Shown here one piece after another: positions 8,611-18,709 of a stretch of DNA of 57,410 nt (positions are counted from its first letter, which is position 1; each line of letters begins with the position of its first letter). Location of the stretch: contig JAPPMG010000011.1 of NCBI GenBank assembly GCA_028819215.1, positions 1-57,410 of the forward strand. Reading direction: 5' to 3'. The position numbers were made by a program, and so were the translations under genes. This DNA comes from Bryobacterales bacterium (GTDB taxonomy: Bacteria; Acidobacteriota; Terriglobia; Bryobacterales; UBA6623). A model generated the notes under the pieces. That model was not told the origin of the DNA, made no database searches, and was given only the letters and a program-made list of their open reading frames with translations.

Positions 8611-9981
8611 TCACTGTCGCGCGGCTAACTTCTCTTCGACCTGCTCGCCGAAGACCTCGTTCTCAACCTCCCCGTAGACGACAGGTGGATAGCCCGGAAT
8701 CTGCTCAAGCTCTTCCGGTTCGCGCGCGGACTTCCGGTGGAACGCTAGGCGCGCACGAAGCTCCGCAACCTTCTCGGGGTGGCTCTCTGCTAGGTTCGTC
8801 TCTTCATAAGGGTCCTGGCGGATGTCGAATAGCTGCAAGGGCTGGTTGCGCCAGCCGTAGTAGCTGGCACCCTCCTCGATCAACTTCCAATCACCCACCC
8901 TGATCACTTCCAGCGAGTGCACCACTTCTTGGCGCGGGCTCGGGCCGGCGTTGGCGATGGCGTCCCAAGCGTCACGGCCGTCGAGGGGCAGGCCTGAATC
9001 GATCTTCGCGCCGGCCAGACGCGCGAATGTCGGAAACAGGTCAACGATATGGAGCATTTCGTCGCTGGCAGACCCGGCGGGAATCTGGTCCGGCCAGCGC
9101 ATCGCTGCCGGTACCCGCACGCCGCCCTCGTGGTAGTGGGACTTGAATCCCCGGTACGGACCGTTTGAGGTAATCCGCGTCCCACCGTTGTCGTTTGTGA
9201 ACATCACGAGCGTGGAGTCCAGCACGCCCTCGCGTTCGAGTGCCCGGATCACGCTACCAACCGCTCGGTCCATGCATTCGAGCTGGGCCCGCTGGGGCCC
9301 TCCGCGGCCAAGCTGGGCATACCTGGCGAGATACTCTTCCGGCGCCTGGTGCGGCCCGTGCACGGCATTGAACGGAAGATACAGGAAGAACGGGCTGCGC
9401 CCGTCGTGGCGCTCGATCAGCCGCTCGGCCTCGTCCGCCAGCAGGAACGTCGAATAGCCCTCCTCGACCACTGGCCGGCCGTTGCGATGCCAATCCAAGA
9501 CCGGCCCGCGCATGTGGGTGAAGGAGTCGATCAATGCCGAGTAATGTCCATAGTGGTGGTCGAACCCGCGTTGCAGCGGCAAGTGAGGGCGCTGCCATTC
9601 CCCGAGATGCCACTTGCCGACCATCCAAGTGTCGTAGCCCACCTCGCGCAGTGCCTCCGCGATTGTCCGCTCGTCGAGCAGCATGCCGTGGCGAGACTCA
9701 GCGGTCGGGCGGACCTCCATGCCGTTCTTCCAGGCATAGCGGCCAGTCAGCAGGCAGGCACGGGTGGGAGAACAGACCGGTTGGACGTAAAACTGGGTGA
9801 GCTTCACGCCCTCGTCCGCAATGCGGTCGATGTTTGGTGTCGGAACTTCCTTGCCGCCGTTGAAGCCGACCTGTTCCCAACCCATGTCATCGGAGAGGAA
9901 CACGACGAAATTCGGTCGCGGCGGCGCTTGGGCGTGGACAGCGGTGGACGCGAGGGAGAGCGCCAAGCAAAGACGGAGCAT
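8611..9981 (-). CDS. Arylsulfatase, exported
   Basis: A 456-residue secreted sulfatase. The start at 9981 gives a clean signal peptide (MLRLCLALSLASTAVHAQA), so the upstream open frame to 10251 is rejected. FLSDDMGWEQVGFNGG carries the calcium ligands, and CSPTR with C70 is the formylglycine site, followed by ACLLTGRYAW. VGKWHLGEW, TNDNGG and a KSHYHEGGVRVPAAMRW segment complete the arylsulfatase fold. It is divergent from the next sulfatase gene across about 117 bases. The substrate is unknown. Its relatives are arylsulfatase A/B-like enzymes acting on sulfated glycans. Confidence 0.93.
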   Translation of the reverse strand: MLRLCLALSLASTAVHAQAPPRPNFVVFLSDDMGWEQVGFNGGKEVPTPNIDRIADEGVKLTQFYVQPVCSPTRACLLTGRYAWKNGMEVRPTAESRHGMLLDERTIAEALREVGYDTWMVGKWHLGEWQRPHLPLQRGFDHHYGHYSALIDSFTHMRGPVLDWHRNGRPVVEEGYSTFLLADEAERLIERHDGRSPFFLYLPFNAVHGPHQAPEEYLARYAQLGRGGPQRAQLECMDRAVGSVIRALEREGVLDSTLVMFTNDNGGTRITSNGPYRGFKSHYHEGGVRVPAAMRWPDQIPAGSASDEMLHIVDLFPTFARLAGAKIDSGLPLDGRDAWDAIANAGPSPRQEVVHSLEVIRVGDWKLIEEGASYYGWRNQPLQLFDIRQDPYEETNLAESHPEKVAELRARLAFHRKSAREPEELEQIPGYPPVVYGEVENEVFGEQVEEKLAARQ

Positions 9982-10094
9982 TGCGCTCCATTGTCGCCCA
10001 TAGGGAGGTGCGGCCCGCCTCGTTCGGGTCGCGCCCGTCCGGTTCAATCCACGGCGAACTCCCCAAGCGATTCCTCGGCTAGCACCACAGGCCG

Positions 10095-10110
10095 TACAAT
10101 GCTCGGAATG
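10095..10110 (+). promoter_or_regulatory. Candidate leaderless promoter -10 of sulfatase gene
   Basis: TACAAT at 10095-10100 is followed seven bases later by the ATG at 10108. If it is a -10 box, transcription would begin at or next to the start codon. No convincing -35 or Shine-Dalgarno sequence is visible. The same geometry recurs before other genes in the window. Confidence 0.3.
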
Positions 10111-11550
10111 AGGATTCGAACGCGCAGCGTCGCTGCCATTGCCTGTGCACTGCTGTGCGCGCCCTGCCTGGCCCAGCAGCTTCCGAACTTCGTCATCATC
10201 TTTGCCGACGATCTGGGCTACGGCGACTTGGGCAGCTACGGCAACCGGCACATTCGCACACCCAACCTAGACCGGATGGCTGCCGAGGGAATCCGGCTGA
10301 CCAGCTTCTACGCTCAGAACGTGTGCGGCCCGTCCAGGGCCGCGCTGCTGACCGGCTGTTATCCGATTCGTGTCGGCGAACCCGGCAACACCAAGGGGGC
10401 GCATACAATCCTACATCCTGAAGAGACCACAATTGCAGAGGTCCTTGCTGCTAAGGGGTATGTCAGCGGCCTGGTCGGCAAGTGGCACTTGGCTGGAGCG
10501 GGCGGACACGAGCGCGGGCGTGGGACAGGTCCGTACAAGCGCGAGCTAATGCCGACTCAGCAGGGGTTCGACTACTTCTACGGAACTCCCTCGCACAACG
10601 GTGTCACCCGCGAGCCCGATCCGAATAGTTGGAAGACGGAGCTTATGCGCGGGGACGAGGTCTTGGAGAGCGCGACTGACTTAAACTTGCTCACGCAGCG
10701 ATATACCCAAGAGGCCGTCCGCTTCCTGAGGGCTCACCGCGACCAGCCGTTCTTCCTGTACCTCGCGCACACCATGCCGCACGTGCCGCTCGGTGCCTCT
10801 TCGGATTTCCGCGGGCGCTCGCCGCGCGGCCTCTACGGCGATGTCGTCGAGGAACTCGACTGGAGCGTCGGCAAGGTCTTGGGGGCCCTGCGAGAGCTGG
10901 AGCTCGACGAGCGCACCCTCGTTGTCTTCACATCCGACAACGGTCCTTGGATCGAGGGGCATTTGGGCGACTACGGCGGCAGCGCCGCACCCCTGAAAGG
11001 GTTCAAGATGTCCACTTGGGAGGGAGGGCTGCGCGTGCCAGGGATCTTCTGGTGGCCCGGGCAGATCCGCCCGGGGCAGGAGAGCGACGAACTGGCGAGC
11101 ACGCTCGACCTGTTGCCCACCTTCGCAGCCATTGCCGGTGCGCCTCTTCCCGACCGGCGGCCGCTCGATGGCGTCAACCTCTGGCCGTGGCTGTCCGGAA
11201 GAGCGAGGGAGAGCCCGCGCCAGGACTTTCTCTACTTTGCGTTCACACACTTGCAGGCCGTGCGAGACCGGCGCTGGAAGCTCGTCCTCCCGCGCTCGAG
11301 CGATCCGCCATGGACGAGTTGGTACGGGCGCATGATCGACGCGGTCGAAGCCCCCGAGCTATATGACTTGCAGTTCGACTGGAGCGAGAGCCGGGATGTC
11401 TCCGAGCAGCGCGGTGACATCGTAGAGCGCTTGATGGGGATTGTCGAGCGGGTGCGTGATCGCTTGGGAGACTACGACCGAATCGGCTCCGACGTACGCT
11501 TCTTCGATGTCGGGCCGCGAAGGCCCAAGATGGACGATTGGAAGGACTGA
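10099..11550 (+). CDS. Arylsulfatase, exported, CGPSR type
   Basis: A sulfatase of about 483 residues with a signal peptide (RSVAAIACALLCAPCLAQQ). The calcium-binding FADDLGYGDLGSYG is followed by CGPSR, whose cysteine (C76 from the first ATG) would become formylglycine, then AALLTGCYP. VGKWHLAG, FTSDNGPW, and STWEGGLRVPGIFWWP show the complete family pattern. ATGs at 10099 and 10108 are both possible. The open frame extends upstream to 9349, but that part is antisense to the neighbouring sulfatase and is not coding. The CGPSR variant separates it from the CSPTR enzymes nearby, so the sulfatases probably act on different linkages. Confidence 0.93.
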   Translation: MLGMRIRTRSVAAIACALLCAPCLAQQLPNFVIIFADDLGYGDLGSYGNRHIRTPNLDRMAAEGIRLTSFYAQNVCGPSRAALLTGCYPIRVGEPGNTKGAHTILHPEETTIAEVLAAKGYVSGLVGKWHLAGAGGHERGRGTGPYKRELMPTQQGFDYFYGTPSHNGVTREPDPNSWKTELMRGDEVLESATDLNLLTQRYTQEAVRFLRAHRDQPFFLYLAHTMPHVPLGASSDFRGRSPRGLYGDVVEELDWSVGKVLGALRELELDERTLVVFTSDNGPWIEGHLGDYGGSAAPLKGFKMSTWEGGLRVPGIFWWPGQIRPGQESDELASTLDLLPTFAAIAGAPLPDRRPLDGVNLWPWLSGRARESPRQDFLYFAFTHLQAVRDRRWKLVLPRSSDPPWTSWYGRMIDAVEAPELYDLQFDWSESRDVSEQRGDIVERLMGIVERVRDRLGDYDRIGSDVRFFDVGPRRPKMDDWKD

Positions 11551-11724
11551 CAGCAGCTGCGGGGCACCGCCTGTCAATTCCTCATTCGGATTTCACCGCC
11601 GCAGGAGCTGTCCCTGCGGGCGAACAAGCCATCATCGACTTCCATGAGAAACTAGGTGGGGGTGCTCGGTTGGGACGGACGCCTGGCACTGCCCGCCCGA
11701 CGCACACCGGCTTGGAGGGAATCG

Positions 11725-12234
11725 ATGAGTAACGACGGAGCGTCGTACGGACGCCTGCAGCGAATTCTAGATCGCGTCGGCTTCACCTGGAGGGCCAGCG
11801 GCAGCAAGTTGGCCTACGTTGCCGAGCACGGCCTGTGGATGAACCGTTTCCGTCCGGGTGGCCCGCACGCGCTGTGGATCGCCGGCCATCTGGCGTTCTA
11901 CGAAGGCGGCGCCCGCAAGCTCTACCAAGGGCTCGAGCACAATCCCCTCGGGCATTGGAAGGACCTGTTTGCCAACGGCAGCGAATGCTACGACGAGCCG
12001 GAAAAATATCCCGATCCCGAGCAGCTGCTGGCCGCGCTGGAGAGTGGCAGGAAGGAAGCGCTCGCCGCCATCGCTGGCCTGAGCGATGCTCAGCTCGACA
12101 GCCCGGTGGTCAACGAGCGCCTCGCCATCAAGGACCTGCAGTCACAGATCGAGTTCATGGTCTGGCACGATGCGCATCACGATGCGCAGCTGGGTGCCAT
12201 CCTCAACAACCACAAGGCGGGCCACTCCGGCTGA
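11725..12234 (+). CDS. DinB family protein (DinB_2-like)
   Basis: A 169-residue four-helix-bundle protein of the DinB/YfiT group, metal-dependent proteins often acting as thiol transferases or of unknown role. The start at 11725 has GGAGG at 11714-11718 with six bases between. The fold shows in GPHALWIAGHLAFYEGG (first metal-binding His), the central KDLFANGSECYDEPEKYPDPEQLLAAL, and the C-terminal EFMVWHDAHHDAQLGAI with the HxxHH-type histidines that bind the metal. The upstream extension to 11656 is not supported. It is convergent with the VCBS-repeat gene ending 19 bases downstream. Confidence 0.8.
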   Translation: MSNDGASYGRLQRILDRVGFTWRASGSKLAYVAEHGLWMNRFRPGGPHALWIAGHLAFYEGGARKLYQGLEHNPLGHWKDLFANGSECYDEPEKYPDPEQLLAALESGRKEALAAIAGLSDAQLDSPVVNERLAIKDLQSQIEFMVWHDAHHDAQLGAILNNHKAGHSG

Positions 12235-12253
12235 CGCTAGCGGCCGGGTCGCT

Positions 12254-13453
12254 TCATTCCAGTTCTGGCTTGAGGCCTTCGTTCCAGTAGATCTTCAGGT
12301 TGTGCGTGGCGCGGCCGGCCGCGACGATGTCGGGTTTTCCGTCGCCGTTGAGATCGGCCACGATGAGGTCTTCGGTGGCCATGCCGCCCCAGTCGACGAT
12401 CTGCACGTCAGCGGTGTCCGGGTCGTACACCGCGACACCCGTCTGATCGTAGGGCATGCTCCCCTTGAGCCGCCATCCAAAGGCCAATTCCTCGCTGCCG
12501 TCGCCATCTAGGTCGGCGGTCCACAGCGCGTGCCCGCCATTGACTCGCTTGACCACGACTTCGCGCTTCCAGCTCGCCTGCGGATCCTCCGGTTCGTGGT
12601 AGAGCACGATGTGGTTGGCATGCCACGGCTCGACAGTGGCGATGTAGCGCTTGCCCGAGCCCAGGCGGCCGAGCTTGATCTCTCCCGCGCCACGAATGGA
12701 ATCGCCGATATAGCCTGGGCCGAGCTGCAACTTCGCCCACCGGCCGGACTCGGCACGGTCTAGCAGGTGGACGCCCTCGTAGGAGGCCACGAGCAACTCG
12801 TCGGCCTCGTCATCGTCGAAGTTAAGCACCCAGAAGTTGTGGACGATATGAAAGCTGTCGTCGATGACCTCTTGCGCCCAGGCCTTGGCGGCGGGTCTCG
12901 CCGACGGCACCAGCGCCAGCAGCCGGGCGCCGTTGCCCACCCAGTGCTTCGGACCGCTGGTGCCGCGTCCGTGCAACGGAGCCACGATGAGTTCTCCGCG
13001 GTCGTCCCCGTCAACATCGGCCCAGCGCATGCGATGCGTGGTGGGCTCGCTGCCCAGCGGGTGCAATTTCCACTCTGCGCCGGGATCGTCCGTCCGCTCG
13101 ATCCACTGCAGTGTTCCGCCGCCCTGCGTGTCGCTGGGCCGCCAAGCCGCGCCGATCGCGAATTCCAGCTTGCCGTCTCCGGTGATGTCGTAAGCGGCGA
13201 TGGCGACGTTATCGGCCTCGGTCTCTCCGTCGAGCACGACATGCTTCTCCCAGCCCGGGTTGCTCCACCAGATGACCTGTGTTTCGTTGAGCGCGACGAT
13301 GTCGGGGTCCCCGTCGGCGTCGACGTCCTCGCACAGGACTGCGTAGCCGATTCCGAGTTCGTCTTCAATCTGCTGGTGGCGGAACTGGATTGCCGCTGGG
13401 CTCAAGCTGGCGCCCAGCCCTGCCAGCGCCGCCAGGGAAACGATGGTGTGCAT
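12254..13453 (-). CDS. Exported FG-GAP/VCBS-repeat beta-propeller protein
   Basis: A 399-residue secreted protein built of FG-GAP/VCBS repeats, calcium-binding integrin-like propeller blades. Repeated DxDxDGxPD-type loops include DVDADGDPDIV, DITGDGKLEF, DVDGDDRGELIV, DLDGDGSEELAF and DLNGDGKPDIV. A signal peptide (MHTIVSLAALAGLGASLSPA) supports the start at 13453. The open frame running back to 13909 overlaps the FAD oxidoreductase and is not coding. TACGCT lies six bases upstream of the ATG and may be a leaderless -10 box. The function is unknown; such proteins often bind carbohydrate or act outside the cell. Confidence 0.82.
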   Translation of the reverse strand: MHTIVSLAALAGLGASLSPAAIQFRHQQIEDELGIGYAVLCEDVDADGDPDIVALNETQVIWWSNPGWEKHVVLDGETEADNVAIAAYDITGDGKLEFAIGAAWRPSDTQGGGTLQWIERTDDPGAEWKLHPLGSEPTTHRMRWADVDGDDRGELIVAPLHGRGTSGPKHWVGNGARLLALVPSARPAAKAWAQEVIDDSFHIVHNFWVLNFDDDEADELLVASYEGVHLLDRAESGRWAKLQLGPGYIGDSIRGAGEIKLGRLGSGKRYIATVEPWHANHIVLYHEPEDPQASWKREVVVKRVNGGHALWTADLDGDGSEELAFGWRLKGSMPYDQTGVAVYDPDTADVQIVDWGGMATEDLIVADLNGDGKPDIVAAGRATHNLKIYWNEGLKPELE

Positions 13454-13515
13454 GGCGATAGCGTAGCAATCGGAAGGCGCTCCGGCCCGGAACGCTTCCT
13501 GCCTGAGCCGAGGGA

Positions 13516-15216
13516 TCAGTCTTGCAATTCGAGGATCTGGCCGTCGGCCAGCAGTCTGTCGCGTAGCTTGCCGTATTCCAGATCTTGGACGGCGATCCCC
13601 TCTTCCATGGCCAGCACCGCCGCTGTTGCCGCCGACTGGCCGAGGATCATGAAGACCGGCTCCATGCGAATCGAGCCGTACGCGATGTGGGACGCCGACA
13701 CGCACACCGGTACGAGCAGGTTCGTCACCTCCTGCCTGCGCGGCTTCAAAGACCCGAAAGCGATGCCGTATGGGCGGAGCGGCTTGACACCGATGTCGCC
13801 CTCGTTCTGAACGAATCCATCGGCTGTCACGTAGCGCTGCACGTTGTGGGAGTCCATGGCGTACGATCCCATGCCGACTGAATCGGGCACCGCGCGCTTG
13901 GCAAGGCACTCGTGCTCGGTCATCACGAACTCTCCTAGGAGCCGCCGGGACTCTCGGATGTAGAGTTGGTGGGGCCAGTTTCCGTTCGCGGTGAACTCGT
14001 CACGCGCGAGCCCCCATTGCGCGAACTCCTCGCGCACGTCGCCCGGCACTCGCTGATCGTTCGCTAGGAAGTACAGGAGGCCCTTTTGGTACCTCTCGTG
14101 CTCGGTGACGATTTCCTTCCGAGCCTCGTAGGAGGCTTCGGGGTAGGCGTAGTTCATGCCGATGTTGTCGGTGCTGAACGGCCCGTGGTTGTTGGTGTCG
14201 GTCTTGCCGTTGGGAATCGGATCGAACTTCCGAAACGTTTCCCGCCAGCCAGATGCGAACACGCGCAGGATCAGTTCGTACTGGCTCGGATCGTACGCTT
14301 CCGGTTTCGGGAACGGAACCCGGTTTTCCGGCACGCGGGTAAGGCAAAGACGAAAACAGTAGGCTTGGATGCGGTGGTCGGCACTGCCGTTCTCGCCAGG
14401 CGGCTCAGGGCTGATGCGCGGCAGGAGGCCGCTGGCCGGGTCTCCGGGAGTGACGTAGGGATCGATGGCGTCCGGGAAGAAGTGCCCGTGATGGCGGGCG
14501 TCCTTCTGCACCCCTGCCCACTGCTCTCCGTAACTGTCCGTGCCTTCCCTCCCGACGGTGTACGAGACTCCGGCCGCGGCCATGAGGTCGCCCTCGTAGG
14601 TGGCGTCGATGAATGCGGACCCGGCGAATTTCGCTCCGCTTTCCGTGGCGATGCTCTGGACTCTCCCGTCCTCGACGTTCACTCCGCTGCCGCGGTCCAG
14701 CCTTTCATCCCGCCGCACGTCGATTCCATGCTCGGCCACGAGGTCCTCGAACACTTCTTCTGCGACATGAGGCTCGAAGATCCACATAGTCCGCTGGCTG
14801 CCGTCCACCGCCGGCGTGCCTTGGCCGCGGTTGCCGTACTCGGAGGGCTCCTGCCAGCGCCAAGCTTCTGGATCTTCGTAATGCAGCCAGATGCGATGGT
14901 AGAACTCGCGGGCGAGTCCGCCGATCACCGACTTGTCGCCCGTATCAGTCCACCCGAGCCCCCCCGACGACAAGCCGCCGAGATGCCGGTCCGGCGACAC
15001 CACGACCACGGACTTGCCCATCCTGCGGACTTGGACGGCCGCGGTGACGGCCGCCGACGTCCCGCCGTAGACGACCACGTCAAACGTCTCAGGCTGGCTT
15101 CGGCTGCCGTGTGCACCCTCATTCCCGCCGCATCCTCCACTGGGTGCCAGCAGCGCGGCTAGCAGCGCGGGCAGTGCTCTGCGCTTAACGAGGGCGGCAA
15201 GTAGCGTATTCGGCAC
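13516..15216 (-). CDS. Exported FAD-dependent oxidoreductase (FAD_oxidored family)
   Basis: A 566-residue flavoprotein. The dinucleotide-binding motif appears as FDVVVYGGTSAAVTAAVQ near residue 45, followed by SVVVVSPDRHLGGLSSGGLGWTD, which is typical of the FAD_oxidored (PF12831) group in Planctomycetes, Verrucomicrobia and Acidobacteria. The N-terminus has a hydrophobic segment and PSGGC (C29), so it is probably a lipoprotein. The C-terminus GQSAATAAVLAMEEG closes the FAD site. The start is GTG. Its substrate is unknown; family members sit beside polysaccharide-utilisation genes. It follows the DUF503 gene by 69 bases on the same strand and may be read through from it. Confidence 0.83.
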   Translation of the reverse strand: MPNTLLAALVKRRALPALLAALLAPSGGCGGNEGAHGSRSQPETFDVVVYGGTSAAVTAAVQVRRMGKSVVVVSPDRHLGGLSSGGLGWTDTGDKSVIGGLAREFYHRIWLHYEDPEAWRWQEPSEYGNRGQGTPAVDGSQRTMWIFEPHVAEEVFEDLVAEHGIDVRRDERLDRGSGVNVEDGRVQSIATESGAKFAGSAFIDATYEGDLMAAAGVSYTVGREGTDSYGEQWAGVQKDARHHGHFFPDAIDPYVTPGDPASGLLPRISPEPPGENGSADHRIQAYCFRLCLTRVPENRVPFPKPEAYDPSQYELILRVFASGWRETFRKFDPIPNGKTDTNNHGPFSTDNIGMNYAYPEASYEARKEIVTEHERYQKGLLYFLANDQRVPGDVREEFAQWGLARDEFTANGNWPHQLYIRESRRLLGEFVMTEHECLAKRAVPDSVGMGSYAMDSHNVQRYVTADGFVQNEGDIGVKPLRPYGIAFGSLKPRRQEVTNLLVPVCVSASHIAYGSIRMEPVFMILGQSAATAAVLAMEEGIAVQDLEYGKLRDRLLADGQILELQD

Positions 15217-15285
15217 GTGGTTTGGTCGCTGGGCCGAGCTGGCAGCTCTGCCGCGATTCAGTCTATCGCTCCCGCCCGCCTGCGC

Positions 15286-15579
15286 CTAAAACGGCAGGAT
15301 CTCGATTCTGGCTTCCTCCAGATCGCGACCCAGCGCAGACACGGCCTCTTCGTGCGCAGAGTCGAGGGCCATGCGCGCTCCCGTCTCCGAGTTGGCCACT
15401 GTCACGGCAACGACGACGGAGTCTTGGCGGCTGTCCTGCCCGCCGATCTCGGCCAGCGCGATGTTGTGGCGCGCCTTGAGCCTGTCTTTCAGGGAACGGA
15501 TGACTTGGCGCTTGTCCTTCAGCGAGCGAGCGCTCCCGACGTGAATGCGCAGGCACAGGGTTCCTACATGGCACTCCAT
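15286..15579 (-). CDS. DUF503 family protein (YlxP-like)
   Basis: A 97-residue small protein of the DUF503/YlxP family. The recognisable pattern is an N-terminal beta strand, SARSLKDKRQVIRSLKDRLKARHNIALAEIG, then VVVAVTVAN. In Bacillus, ylxP lies directly after infB and before rbfA, and the same position holds here, 55 bases after the infB stop. The presumed link is to ribosome or translation factors, but the molecular role is not established. Confidence 0.85.
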   Translation of the reverse strand: MECHVGTLCLRIHVGSARSLKDKRQVIRSLKDRLKARHNIALAEIGGQDSRQDSVVVAVTVANSETGARMALDSAHEEAVSALGRDLEEARIEILPF

Positions 15580-15634
15580 TGCCGAATTCCTTGCGTGCCG
15601 GGGCGCGCTCTGACGTGTGCCGCCGACCTAGACG

Positions 15635-18600
15635 TTAGACCGGAATCAGCTCGTTGATGTCCTGCGCGACCTCGACCGTCTTGAAGACTTCGATCTCGTC
15701 GCTCTTCTTGATGTCGTTGAAGCGCTCGAAATGCATGCCGCATTCTTGGCCTGCCCGCACTTCCTTGACGTCGTCCTTGAAGCGTCTCAGCGAGGCCAGC
15801 TTGCCGCTGTGGATCACGACGTTGTCCCGCAGCAGCCGGGCCGAAGCGTTGCTTTCCGCCATGCCCTCCTCGAGCAGGCATCCGGCCACTGTGCCGACGT
15901 TAGTGATGTTGAAGACTTCGAGGACCTTCGCCCGGCCAAGAACCTCTTCCTTGCGAATTGGCTCCAACAGGCCCGCCAGGCCCTTCTTGAGCTCGTCGAC
16001 CAATTCGTAGATGACAGTGTGCAGCCGGACATCGATGTGTTCCATTTCTGCAAGGGCGGCCGCGGAGCGCTCCGGCCGTACGTTGAAGCCCACCACGATG
16101 GCGTTCGCCGTGATCGCAAGCAGAATGTCGGACTCCTTGATCGCGCCGACGCCGCAATGGATCACGCGCACCTTGACTTTGTCGCTGGTGAGCTTGGCCA
16201 GAGTCTCGCGCAGTACGGTCGCCGAGCCTTGGAAATCGGCCTTGAGAATGATCGGTAGCTCGCGTGCGCGGCCGTCTGCGAGCTGTTCTTGGAACTGCTC
16301 CAGCGACAGCCGTGCAGTCTGTGCCATGGCCTGCTCGCGGGCCTTGTCTTCGCGGAACTCGACGATCTTGCGCGCCTTTTCGGTGTCGGCCAGCACGGAC
16401 AGCTGGTCGCCCGGCTCGGGCAGGTCGTCCAAGCCCAGCACGACGACCGCCGAGGAGGGTCCGGCCGTGCCGACCTTCCTGCCGCGATCGTCCATCATTG
16501 CGCGGACCTTGCCCAGCACCGCGCCGACCACGAACGTGTCTCCGACTCGCAGCGTGCCGTTCTGGGTGAGCACAGTGGCCACTGGACCCTTGCCGCGGTC
16601 GAGCTTCGCCTCCAGCACCACTCCGATGGCGGAGCGGGCCGTGTTGGCGCGCAGTTCGCGCAGTTCGGCCACCAAGTTGATCATCTCGAGCAAGTGGTCG
16701 ATGCCCTCTCCTGTCTTGGCCGAGACGGGGCAGAAGATGGTATCGCCGCCCCACTCTTCCGACACCAGTCCGCGATCGGAAAGCTGCTGCTTGACGCGCT
16801 CGGGCTCGGCCTTGGCTAGGTCCATCTTGTTGACCGCGACAATGATCGGGACGCGGGCCTCCTTGGCGTGGTCGATGGCTTCGATGGTTTGGGGCATGAC
16901 GCCGTCGTCTCCGGCAACGACCAACACCACCATGTCCGTTACAGAGGCGCCGTGGGCCCGCATCTTGGTGAACGCCTCGTGGCCGGGCGTGTCAATGAAG
17001 ACGATCCGCTTGCCGTCCTTGATGACGTGATAGGCACCGATTGCTTGGGTGATGCCGCCAGCTTCGCGGCCGGCGACATTGGTCGACCGGATCTTGTCCA
17101 GCAAGGAGGTCTTGCCGTGGTCGACATGCCCCATGATCGTCACGACCGGAGGCCGCGGCTCGATATCCTCCACGCTCTCGTCTTGATCGATGTCCAGCAC
17201 CGCTTCTTCTTCGAACGTCAGTTCGGTAGCGGTCGCGCCGAAATGCGCAGCGATCGATTTGATGCTCTCGAGCTCGAGCGGCTGATTGATCGTCGCGAAC
17301 TGGCCCTGCTCGACCAAGAACTTGATCACGAAGCTGGCCTTGATCCCGAGCTTCTCCGCCAGTTCCTTCACCGAGGTGCCGTCGGCTGCGAAGATGTCGG
17401 TATTGTCCGCCCGCGGGATCTCGGTCTGGCGCTTGCGCTGCTGGATCTTGCTCTCGGCTAGGGCCTCCAGATCGCGCTTGCGTTGCTGCGGCGGTCGCGG
17501 ACGGCGCTGTCCGGGAGCGCCCCGGCCGGCGCCCGGAGGGCGTCCGCCCGGTCCGCCCGCCGGCGGGCGTCCTGGCGGCCCGGGTCGCATGCCGCCCATG
17601 ACTTGGCCTGGGCCCTTGTGCGGGAACCCGGCCGGCGCGCCCGGAGTGGGGGCCGGAATGCCCGGCATCGGTGCGGGCTTGTGGGTGCGCTGGATGATCG
17701 GTCGCCCAGGCACCAGGACGCCGGAAGCGGACGGCGGTCTTGCGTGTGGGCCGGGCCGGGGAGCGCGCAGGCCCGGATCGGCGGGGCGCTGCACTCCGGG
17801 TGGCCGGATCGGACGAACCGGGCCTGCTGGCGAGAGCTGTCTCTTCTGGGGGCTGGCGGGCTCGGGCGCTCCCGGAATCCCTGGCGGCTTCGGCGTTGGA
17901 ATTGCGGGGGCCGCATGCTGTCTCGGCCGCGTCGCCTGTGCGTCCCCGGCCGGAGCGGTCGGTGCCGCCGATGCTGGCCGCGCGCTGGGCATCGCGGGCG
18001 GAGCGGTGATCGACTGGCCCGGAATCGCGGTCACGGGTGCCTTGGGCGGCAGGGCCGGGCTGTTCGGCTCGCCCGGAACTGCGCTTGCGGTCGGCCGCTT
18101 GGGCTCAGGGCCGAGAACGGCGGGGATCGGCGGCGGCTCGGGTTTGGCGTCCCCGTCGTCAACCCGGTCCACCAAGGCCGTTGCCTCCAGTGGCTTGGAT
18201 TTCTGGATCGCGACTTCGGGCGGAGGCTGCGCTGCTTCCGGCGCTGCTGGCGGAACAGCGCTCGCAGCTGCGGGGCTCTCGGCTTTCGGCTGGATCGGCG
18301 GGCGCAGCGCCGCCCCGCCACCGAGGGGCGGCCGGAACAGTGTTGCTCCGCCGCCGCCGATCTTGATCGTGGGGCGCACGGCCGCGGTCGTGTTGCGGTG
18401 TGCGGATCCCGCCGTCGACTGGTCGGCGAGCGGGCGGCGCTTGCGCCGGAGGGGCAGTTCCAGCTCGGGCTCGGGCTCGGGCTGCTTCTCGCCCCGGGCT
18501 CGCTTGTGGATGCGCTCGCGGATTCGGCTAGCCTGCTCCTCGTCTACCGAACTGGAGTGGGACTTGTTCCCCTCAACGCCTAGCTCTGGTAGAACGGCGA

Positions 18601-18709
18601 TGATCTCGGAGGACTTCACCTCCAACTCGCGCGCTAGCTCATTGATGCGAATCGTTCTTCTCCTCTTGGGCCAACTCGTCCGCGGTGGTCCGCGCGGCTG
18701 ACTCGGCAT
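15635..18709 (-). CDS. infB: Translation initiation factor IF-2
   Basis: A GTPase that brings initiator tRNA to the ribosome. The N-terminal IF2_N motif [13 protein letters not shown] is followed by a Pro/Ala/Gly-rich low-complexity region of about 400 residues and a second IF2_N copy ([20 protein letters not shown]). The G domain has G1 GHVDHGKTS at about residue 527, DTPGHEAFT and NKMD. Domains II-IV fill the rest. The ATG at 18709 is the only standard start upstream of the conserved N-terminus, but it overlaps nusA by 71 bases and adds an odd basic leader. An ACG or ATT at 18655/18652, behind a strong AAGAGGAG, is a real alternative. It is the third gene of the rimP-nusA-infB operon. Confidence 0.95.
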   Translation of the reverse strand: MPSQPRGPPRTSWPKRRRTIRINELARELEVKSSEIIAVLPELGVEGNKSHSSSVDEEQASRIRERIHKRARGEKQPEPEPELELPLRRKRRPLADQSTAGSAHRNTTAAVRPTIKIGGGGATLFRPPLGGGAALRPPIQPKAESPAAASAVPPAAPEAAQPPPEVAIQKSKPLEATALVDRVDDGDAKPEPPPIPAVLGPEPKRPTASAVPGEPNSPALPPKAPVTAIPGQSITAPPAMPSARPASAAPTAPAGDAQATRPRQHAAPAIPTPKPPGIPGAPEPASPQKRQLSPAGPVRPIRPPGVQRPADPGLRAPRPGPHARPPSASGVLVPGRPIIQRTHKPAPMPGIPAPTPGAPAGFPHKGPGQVMGGMRPGPPGRPPAGGPGGRPPGAGRGAPGQRRPRPPQQRKRDLEALAESKIQQRKRQTEIPRADNTDIFAADGTSVKELAEKLGIKASFVIKFLVEQGQFATINQPLELESIKSIAAHFGATATELTFEEEAVLDIDQDESVEDIEPRPPVVTIMGHVDHGKTSLLDKIRSTNVAGREAGGITQAIGAYHVIKDGKRIVFIDTPGHEAFTKMRAHGASVTDMVVLVVAGDDGVMPQTIEAIDHAKEARVPIIVAVNKMDLAKAEPERVKQQLSDRGLVSEEWGGDTIFCPVSAKTGEGIDHLLEMINLVAELRELRANTARSAIGVVLEAKLDRGKGPVATVLTQNGTLRVGDTFVVGAVLGKVRAMMDDRGRKVGTAGPSSAVVVLGLDDLPEPGDQLSVLADTEKARKIVEFREDKAREQAMAQTARLSLEQFQEQLADGRARELPIILKADFQGSATVLRETLAKLTSDKVKVRVIHCGVGAIKESDILLAITANAIVVGFNVRPERSAAALAEMEHIDVRLHTVIYELVDELKKGLAGLLEPIRKEEVLGRAKVLEVFNITNVGTVAGCLLEEGMAESNASARLLRDNVVIHSGKLASLRRFKDDVKEVRAGQECGMHFERFNDIKKSDEIEVFKTVEVAQDINELIPV

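Noticed and set aside
9349..10098. Upstream extension of the sulfatase frame (733-codon reading)
   Set aside because: The extra 250 codons are antisense to the neighbouring sulfatase, and the signal peptide sits right after the ATGs at 10099/10108.
17286..18701. Long plus-strand frame (471 codons)
   Set aside because: Gly/Arg/Ala-rich shadow opposite the Pro/Ala-rich low-complexity part of infB.
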